DNA of 64,000 bases from Paraburkholderia dioscoreae (GTDB lineage Bacteria > Pseudomonadota > Gammaproteobacteria > Burkholderiales > Burkholderiaceae). Shown here one piece after another: positions 58,610 through 64,000 of the stretch. Positions within the stretch are counted from its first letter, which is position 1. Every line of letters begins with the position of its first letter. Location of the stretch: NCBI RefSeq assembly GCF_902459535.1, contig NZ_LR699555.1:62001-126000 (forward strand), read 5' to 3'. Made by a program: the position numbers and the translations under genes. Below the pieces are notes generated by a model. That model was not told where the DNA came from. It saw only the letters and a list, made by a program, of their open reading frames with translations, and made no database searches.

Positions 58610-60565
58610 TTAAACGTCGATCGTCAACAGAACGGTCCGAACATTCGTGCCAGATTCTACAAACGTTCCCTCCGGCAGTTCTTCCCACGTACCGCCTCGA
58701 GCTTCAACAAGCGGCAAAAGTTTTTCGTTCTGTCGTGGGCCATTCGCACAGATCGCAATCAGACGCCCGCCCGGTTTCATAAAGTCCAGTGCATGTGAAA
58801 TATGCGCGATGTCCTGACCATTGGCGAAAGGCGGATTGATGATGATTCGGTCGAACAGGCCCAGCTCGTCGCCGCACTCCAGAAAGTCGGCGCATACGAC
58901 CTTTATATCGCCATGTGACGCTGCGAGCGTCCGAGAAAGCGCGTGATTTATCTCGACGGCAGTAACAGTAATGGTGGTGCGGTCGATCGCTTCGAAAATC
59001 GCGTTGATGATGCGGCCGGTTCCAGCGCTGAACTCGCCGACCGAATCCCCCTCCCCGATCGCCGCCTCTTCCACCATACGCGCCGCTAGGGCGGACGGTG
59101 TCGGGAACAGTTGCGGCGCGCTGACTACCTGCACACCCGCCCGCAGCAATTCGCGCAAGTGGTTGAACTCCTCTCCCTTTTCCCGTGTCTCGACCGGGGC
59201 CGCCGGCTCGGCCATGCGCGATTCAACGCTTGACGGCTCGCGCTGGCTTTCGATCCTGACCGCCTCGGGCGTGTTGCTTTCCACCGCGGGCGGGTCGACG
59301 CGCTTCTGGTCCGTGATGTACACCTGAGCCAACCGGTAGCCGTCTCCCGCGACCAACGCACGGCGAATGCGGTGCGCGCCGTGCTTGTCGTCGGCGGCGA
59401 TCTTCCGGACGCTCTTGTAGTCGTCCGGGCGGTTCTTCCACTGCGCAGCAGTCATTTCGAGAAAGCCCTCGCCGGGGTAGTTCGTGAGTGGAGACAGTTT
59501 CTTTGTGGCCTTCACGGCTGCGGCGTCTGTGGCTTCGGGTTCGCGGTATCCCTTCACCTCTTCGATTCCATATTTCCACTCATTGCGCCAATGAACGACG
59601 GCGGGCGCGCTCGTGGTAACGCTATTGATGCGACCGCTTGCACGATTGACCCGGATCACGACCAGCCATTCGCCGCCGACAAGCACGCGCCCGCCTGGCT
59701 TGATGTCGTGGTGGTCTGACGCAATGCCGCCGTTCTCGTCCAGCATGGCGCGCTCATATGCAAGCCGGTTTTCCAGGTGCATGATCCAGCGCTGACGCCA
59801 GGCTATGGTTTGCCTATGGACTCGAATGCAATGTTCGCGCGCCTGCTCGACGGTCATTTTTTCGTCGGCCAACATCGAATAGACCGACGTCCCCCAGGTC
59901 TTTCCTTGCTCGTAGATGGATACGTGGTCAAACGCTGCGATCTGTTTCGCCTGTTCCAGCGTGAGGCCCTCGGTCTGCCACTTCGTGAGGTTCTCGCTTG
60001 CCTCGGCGCTCTCCCGCCGATGTTTGCGGAGGTCTGCCTCCAGTGTCTTGATGCGACGGTGGCGCACGTCTGGCTTTTGCTTGTATTCCGCGTGGCGACG
60101 TGCCCCGGTTGCGCGACGCGTCCAGTATTCGGATGTTTCCCAAAGATTGACGGCACGACGCATGCCGTTTTCGATGCGCTCAGCGTCACGGCGCGCGTGG
60201 CGCTCGCTGTGATGGCCAACGAGGATAGGCTGTCCGAGCGGGATATGATCCGCGATAGCGGCGACGGCTTCACGCGCCGTGTGCGCTTCGCTCGCGCGCT
60301 TTTCGCTGTAGTCCTCGAACCGGTCTGCCCTGTCTTCTGCCCGATCAACTAGCGTGGTGTCCTCGTCGCCAACCTCGCCGCAAAGTTCCAGCAGCAGATC
60401 CTCGCGCGACGGCGACCACGCCGGAGCTACGAAAAGATCCTGTTTCGGTGCAAAACGGAAACCTGCTTCGTGAACGCGTTTGTACAGGCCATCGTCCAGA
60501 CGCGAAGTCGAGTAGAGCCGCAGCTTATTGTCTTCGGGTGAATAGGTGGCGCTGAGATTTTGCAT
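58610..60565 (-). CDS. DUF3560 protein fused to a methyltransferase domain
   Basis: 651 residues. The N-terminal DUF3560 region has TYSPEDNKLRLYSTSRLD, FRFAPKQDLFVAPAW and LVGHHSERHARRDAERI. A helical middle follows. The C-terminal 180 residues form a Rossmann methyltransferase: GEFSAGTGRIINAIF (motif I-like, about 505-519) and IIINPPFANGQDI (motif IV, about 572-584). The NPPF motif suggests N6-adenine or N5-glutamine substrates. It is a known plasmid architecture of unproven function. First gene after element I. Confidence 0.8.
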   Translation of the reverse strand: MQNLSATYSPEDNKLRLYSTSRLDDGLYKRVHEAGFRFAPKQDLFVAPAWSPSREDLLLELCGEVGDEDTTLVDRAEDRADRFEDYSEKRASEAHTAREAVAAIADHIPLGQPILVGHHSERHARRDAERIENGMRRAVNLWETSEYWTRRATGARRHAEYKQKPDVRHRRIKTLEADLRKHRRESAEASENLTKWQTEGLTLEQAKQIAAFDHVSIYEQGKTWGTSVYSMLADEKMTVEQAREHCIRVHRQTIAWRQRWIMHLENRLAYERAMLDENGGIASDHHDIKPGGRVLVGGEWLVVIRVNRASGRINSVTTSAPAVVHWRNEWKYGIEEVKGYREPEATDAAAVKATKKLSPLTNYPGEGFLEMTAAQWKNRPDDYKSVRKIAADDKHGAHRIRRALVAGDGYRLAQVYITDQKRVDPPAVESNTPEAVRIESQREPSSVESRMAEPAAPVETREKGEEFNHLRELLRAGVQVVSAPQLFPTPSALAARMVEEAAIGEGDSVGEFSAGTGRIINAIFEAIDRTTITVTAVEINHALSRTLAASHGDIKVVCADFLECGDELGLFDRIIINPPFANGQDIAHISHALDFMKPGGRLIAICANGPRQNEKLLPLVEARGGTWEELPEGTFVESGTNVRTVLLTIDV

Positions 60566-60589
60566 CTAAAGTTCTCCTTACAGGTTGAG

Positions 60590-61120
60590 CTGACCGGGCC
60601 CCTAGATTCCGAGTCCCGGCGTGAAAGATGTTTCTGCTGAGTCGGCGGCGTCTCTCGCCGTTGCCGCCGTTCCCCTGAGTTCGTCGTCCCGCGATCAAAG
60701 GAGACGCGACCGTAGCTGGGTCAAGGATTCAAGCGCGGGGTGTGGGGCGGGATGGAGCGCAGCGACTGACACGGCCCCGCGCGCCTTGACGCAGCGCAGG
60801 ACGTGGCTACGATCGCGAGAAAAGGACGGCGAACGAGGGGGACGGGAATTCGGCACTGAGAGCTGCTGCCCGACGAAGCGAAACGCCCCGCGCGGCGAGC
60901 GCGCTCACCGAGCTGCTGCAGGCAGCGAGGCTGGAGGGGATGGCACGCGCCGGGGCAAGTCCGCGGGACGCGGCGCAGTCCCAAGAGCGGGGGTGCATGT
61001 TCACCGGGACGCGAGGTCGTCAGCTTGCGTGACGGGCGCAGCCTGGCGCGCAAGGTGCCGCGTCACGGCTGGATTGCAGCGGCGGTACCAGAAGCGACAA
61101 CGCCGGCACTCGGCCGGCGT
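60590..61120. repeat. Element I (second subfamily, type 2)
   Basis: 531 bp, 25 bp upstream of the 60565 start codon. Same 10-bp junction CAGGTTGAGC/GGGTTGAGC as G, so similarity extends slightly outside the element. - strand arm GGTCAA (60719-60724). Private change GACGCGACCGTAG. Terminal hairpin at 61100-61120 ends the 61131-62642 operon. Confidence 0.92.
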
Positions 61121-61130
61121 CGCTGGGCGA

Positions 61131-62204
61131 TCACGCAAAGGCAAGCTGCCCCTGCGTCGCGCTTACCGGCTGAAGTGCGGGAGCAACCTCTGGCGCGGCC
61201 GTCTCGGGCACGTCCCACGTGAGCACGTCGCGCATCGATCCGACGCGATAGCGCACGCTATCGGCGTCTTCGCCTTTGATGTCCGAAAACAGGAACGTGA
61301 ATTCATCCGCCGCCTGGTCGCGTTCGCCGATGAGGCCGAGACCTCGGGCCAGTTCATCCACCGCGCGACGGTGATGATCCTCCTTGCACGCGGTGCGGCG
61401 CACAGTAATGCGCGTGTCCTTGGGCAACGGCGCCGCATTCCTCAGCGCTTCACGCACGACCGGTATCGTTGCCTTCGCAAAGCCGGGTTGAACCAGTTCA
61501 CGCTCAAGCGCCGGTCCGGTCACATACTGTGCAAGCGCGGAATAAGCCCATACGCCGTCTGACCACTTGCCGTCATCGCCTGCGACGAGTCGCACGTCTG
61601 CGTCGATGGCGAAGCAACGCGGAGACGGCAGGTCTATCTCCCGCGCGGAAACATTGCGCACGGGCGGGACGTCGATAGGTACCGTGCCAGTGTCGCTGTG
61701 AGTGAATACACGCCACGGCGACAGTTCACCATCGACGCCATAGATCGCACGTAGCAAGCCGGTGTCGCCGTAGAGCGTCGCCGTAATACCTTCATTCCTG
61801 ACTACGTCGAAGCGGTCTGCCAGTCCTGCACGCTGCAGGACGGATAACACCCTTTCGTTGGCATCCTCGGGCAGCGCCGCACGCCAGCCGGTTTCAAATT
61901 TCAGCGTCACGACAACGTCGCGCATCTGGACCGGACGATTCAGTTCCTGCTTCCACGATTCGATGTAGTTCTCCGGCTTAATGTCGCCGCTACGGCTCTG
62001 CAACATGCCGCCGCAACAGTCGGATGCACCTACAAATGCCCGCCGCAAAACTTCCTCCCGCGTGCCGAACGCGAATGCGCTCCAGTGGTCGGTGTGCGGA
62101 TAGCAATTTTTTTCGTATGACCGCTCGAAAAGGATGTAGAGCAGCTCTCCCTCGTTCGAGCGGAAAGCGGCTGCACATTTGCCGGTGGTAACAGTTGCGC
62201 CCAT
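61131..62204 (-). CDS. Protein of unknown function
   Basis: 357 residues, TGAGGAGTCACAC before the ATG. Mixed alpha/beta with a Cys cluster (GASDCCGGMLQSRSGD), MRDVVVTLKFETGWRAAL and a C-terminal LTWDVPETAAPEVAP tail. No motif recognised. Last gene of the element-J operon. Confidence 0.55.
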   Translation of the reverse strand: MGATVTTGKCAAAFRSNEGELLYILFERSYEKNCYPHTDHWSAFAFGTREEVLRRAFVGASDCCGGMLQSRSGDIKPENYIESWKQELNRPVQMRDVVVTLKFETGWRAALPEDANERVLSVLQRAGLADRFDVVRNEGITATLYGDTGLLRAIYGVDGELSPWRVFTHSDTGTVPIDVPPVRNVSAREIDLPSPRCFAIDADVRLVAGDDGKWSDGVWAYSALAQYVTGPALERELVQPGFAKATIPVVREALRNAAPLPKDTRITVRRTACKEDHHRRAVDELARGLGLIGERDQAADEFTFLFSDIKGEDADSVRYRVGSMRDVLTWDVPETAAPEVAPALQPVSATQGQLAFA

Positions 62205-62230
62205 GTGTGACTCCTCAAAAAGTTGCTGGT

Positions 62231-62407
62231 TTAGACGTTGAACGAGATTGCAACGAACGGCGCGTGCGATTCGATGTGTACCGATACCTTCGGTTCAGCG
62301 CGCGGGCCGATCATGTCGGGCGACACGAAACCAATCCCCTCGATCAGCGAGTAACCCGATATCGTTGCGAATTCCCGTTGTACCGTTGCTTCGAGTACGA
62401 GAATCAT
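62231..62407 (-). CDS. 58-residue protein of unknown function
   Basis: Start at 62407 with AAGGGGAATACCG upstream. Beta-rich (MILVLEATVQREFATIS, GYSLIEGIGFVSPDMIG, KVSVHIESHAPFVAISF). Lies between two other small genes of the element-J operon. No family recognised. Confidence 0.5.
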   Translation of the reverse strand: MILVLEATVQREFATISGYSLIEGIGFVSPDMIGPRAEPKVSVHIESHAPFVAISFNV

Positions 62408-62450
62408 CGGTATTCCCCTTGGTGTTTGCCCGCCGTAGCGTGCGCAGTTG

Positions 62451-62642
62451 TTATGCAGCGCGTCGCGCCAAGTAGTCGCAACGTGCCACTGCGATAGACA
62501 GTCCGTCCGAATCCAGTGAGTACGCGCTCTCGACCGTTGCATGCGTCGTCCCGGACACGCAGACCGCATACGACTTCTGGCGGCGGTCGCGCAAGACAAA
62601 TACCTTGCCGTTTTCATGGACGATGTCTTCTTCCCTGTACAT
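62451..62642 (-). CDS. Small protein of unknown function
   Basis: 63 residues, GTGGAGAAACCCT before the ATG. Beta-rich (ENGKVFVLRDRRQKSYAV, THATVESAYSLDS) with a basic end. First gene after element J. Confidence 0.5.
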   Translation of the reverse strand: MYREEDIVHENGKVFVLRDRRQKSYAVCVSGTTHATVESAYSLDSDGLSIAVARCDYLARRAA

Positions 62643-62669
62643 AGGGTTTCTCCACGCGGTTTTTAAAAG

Positions 62670-63200
62670 CTGACCGGGCCCCTAGATTCCGAGTCCCGGC
62701 GTGAAAGATGTTTCTGCTGAGTCGGCGGCGTCTCTCGCCATTGCCGCCGTTCCCCTGAGTTCGTCGTCCCGCGATCAAAAGGAGACGCGGCCGTAGCTGG
62801 GTCAAGGATTCAAGCGCGGGGTGTGGGGCGGGATGGAGCGCAGCGACTGACACGGCCCCGCGCGCCTTGACGCAGCGCAGGACGTGGCTACGATCGCGAG
62901 AAAAGGACGGCGAACGAGGGGGACGGGAATTCGGCACTGAGAGCTGCTGCCCGACGAAGCGAAACGCCCCGCGCGGCGAGCGCGCTCACCGAGCTGCTGC
63001 AGGCAGCGAGGCTGGAGGGGATGGCACGCGCCGGGGCAAGTCCGCGGGACGCGGCGCAGTCCCAAGAGCGGGGGTGCATGTTCACCGGGACGCGAGGTCG
63101 TCAGCTTGCGTGACGGGCGCAGCCTGGCGCGCAAGGTGCCGCGTCCCGGCTGGATCGCTGCGACGGTGCCAGAAGCGAAAACGCCGGCACTCGGCCGGCG
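62670..63200. repeat. Element J (second subfamily, type 2)
   Basis: 531 bp, 28 bp upstream of the 62642 start codon. - strand arm GGTCAA (62800-62805). Private changes: CGCCATTGCC instead of CGCCGTTGCC, and one extra A in GATCAAAAGG. The terminal hairpin (63181-63200) serves the 63222-63731 gene. Confidence 0.92.
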
Positions 63201-63221
63201 GGAGTCGCGCGAGTGATCCGC

Positions 63222-63731
63222 TTACGCGCGGTTGCTGCTGTACACGGCGAGGCCGACGACAGCCGGTCGTACGAAGATTGACCGGCCGACTACTGAATCA
63301 TGGTAGCTCGCGATACACGCGAAGCCCTTTCGTGCAAATTCCTCTTCGTTGCTCGCGATCAGACGCTCACGCGTTCCGGCTGGCCGGTTCAGCCGGTCGC
63401 TTTTATAGAATCGATCCATCGCCTGTGCGATGTCCGCCACCTGGCCGATGTGCGTATACGTTTCCCAGTCCGGTTCGTAAAGGCCCCTGCTCTTGCGCGC
63501 GGCCTGCTCGGTCTCGAATGCGTCGAGTTGCGCCAGGTAGGCCGCATCGGCGAGGTCCACGCACCGCGTCAGCGGCGCCTCTGCATTGAGAATGCGGCGG
63601 CTGTCTTCCATCAGACGCAGATCGGCATCATCTAGCTGGTCGCGTCGAGACAGATCGCGCATACGCTTCTGGTGGTGCAATCGGTCATAGTGCGATTGGC
63701 GGTCGTGAAATTCTTTGGCTGTGTTGATCAT
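63222..63731 (-). CDS. Helical protein of unknown function
   Basis: 169 residues, AGAGGACAG upstream of the ATG. Strongly charged helices at the N terminus (HDRQSHYDRLHHQKRMRDLS), then QLDAFETEQAARKSRGLYEP and a C-terminal SIFVRPAVVGLAVYSS. No motif recognised. It is followed by the terminal hairpin of element J. Confidence 0.55.
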   Translation of the reverse strand: MINTAKEFHDRQSHYDRLHHQKRMRDLSRRDQLDDADLRLMEDSRRILNAEAPLTRCVDLADAAYLAQLDAFETEQAARKSRGLYEPDWETYTHIGQVADIAQAMDRFYKSDRLNRPAGTRERLIASNEEEFARKGFACIASYHDSVVGRSIFVRPAVVGLAVYSSNRA

Positions 63732-63785
63732 CGGCGTTCTGTCCTCTGGTGATATGGCTGTCGTACTCCCTGCGTCCCTGATCCG

Positions 63786-64000
63786 CTACTGGCGTCGCGC
63801 ATCGTTTAACGCGCTGCTGAGGCGCACGACTGCCTCGGGGAGCGGTTCGCCCTTGCGATGCACGAAGCTGCGGATTCCCGGATCGACGTTCGCGGCGAAG
63901 AACTGCAGGGCAACGGCACGCGCTTCGGCTTCCAGAATTCCTGCCTCCGGATACAGCCGGTCAAGCGTGCGCAGTTGCTTGTGAACCAGACGACCGATGT
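63786..64000 (-). CDS. Protein of unknown function, 5' end beyond window
   Basis: The frame is open to the last base; 71 complete C-terminal codons are visible: IGRLVHKQLRTLDRLYPEAG, a helix with EARAVALQFFAAN, then HRKGEPLPEAVVRLSSALND and TAG at 63786-63788. Helical and basic. No family can be assigned from this part. Confidence 0.5.
   Translation of the reverse strand, partial: IGRLVHKQLRTLDRLYPEAGILEAEARAVALQFFAANVDPGIRSFVHRKGEPLPEAVVRLSSALNDARRQ

Noticed and set aside
51547..63200. Elements E-J as integron attC sites or gene cassettes
   Set aside because: No integrase gene, no visible inverse-core/core site pair, and the elements are far more alike and longer than attC sites.
51547..63200. 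Elements E-J as insertion sequences or MITEs
   Set aside because: No transposase, no clear terminal inverted repeats at the edges and no target duplications; placement at operon starts is too regular.
37981..63200. CRISPR array
   Set aside because: Repeats are about 530 bp and are separated by genes, not short spacers; no cas genes.
62867..63589. 240-codon open frame on the + strand, and similar frames of 65-115 codons inside elements E-J on both strands
   Set aside because: They arise because a GC-rich repeat is free of stops; the same Arg/Ala/Gly-rich peptides recur in every copy, lack ribosome binding sites, run antisense through real genes, and break at small indels between copies.

Overview
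The window is a GC-rich piece of a conjugative plasmid (or an integrative conjugative element), most likely from the Burkholderiales (Burkholderia, Paraburkholderia, Caballeronia, Ralstonia). The evidence is a complete F-type transfer cluster, a MobF relaxase, a Burkholderia-type DUF3717 gene and the overall GC and codon style. No replication initiator, rRNA, tRNA or CRISPR array is visible. The first gene and the last gene run off the window edges.

Left part (1-27.9 kb), mainly + strand: an F-type type IV secretion system in tightly packed, often ATGA-overlapping genes. The order is a lytic transglycosylase, traW, traU, trbC, an unknown secreted protein, traL, traE, traK, traB, traV, traA (pilin), traC, trbI, an S26 signal-peptidase gene split by an IS3-family element, traF, traH and traG. 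A short converging block on the - strand (18.8-21.9 kb) holds an HTH protein, a DsbA-like protein with a CPFS active site and a PilT/VirB11-like ATPase. A second + strand operon (22.0-27.9 kb) holds secreted proteins and a traN divided into two consecutive genes.

Middle (27.9-36.1 kb): the DNA-processing module. traI (MobF relaxase-helicase), a DUF3426-like membrane protein, traD (coupling protein), a small protein and a ribbon-helix-helix protein lie on the - strand. They face an AT-rich, inverted-repeat-rich region (34.66-35.04 kb) that is the best oriT candidate. A palindrome-rich non-coding stretch follows (35.37-36.16 kb).

Right part (36.1-64 kb), all - strand: an accessory/leading region of short operons of mostly unknown small proteins. 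It also holds a Toprim primase, a large ParB-like protein, a phospholipase D-family nuclease, an N6-type DNA methyltransferase and a DUF3560-methyltransferase fusion. Its striking feature is a family of ten non-coding elements (A-J, mostly about 530 bp). All share one orientation and each sits 17-36 bp upstream of the first start codon of an operon. Six (E-J) are near-identical. The others differ in sequence but keep the same layout: two promoter-like arms facing away from each other, a universal CCGCGCGGCGAGCGC core, and many perfect hairpins, several with GNA triloops, whose stems vary in compensatory fashion. I regard this as the best candidate for an undescribed system, either a plasmid-borne structured RNA family or an inter-operon DNA module.
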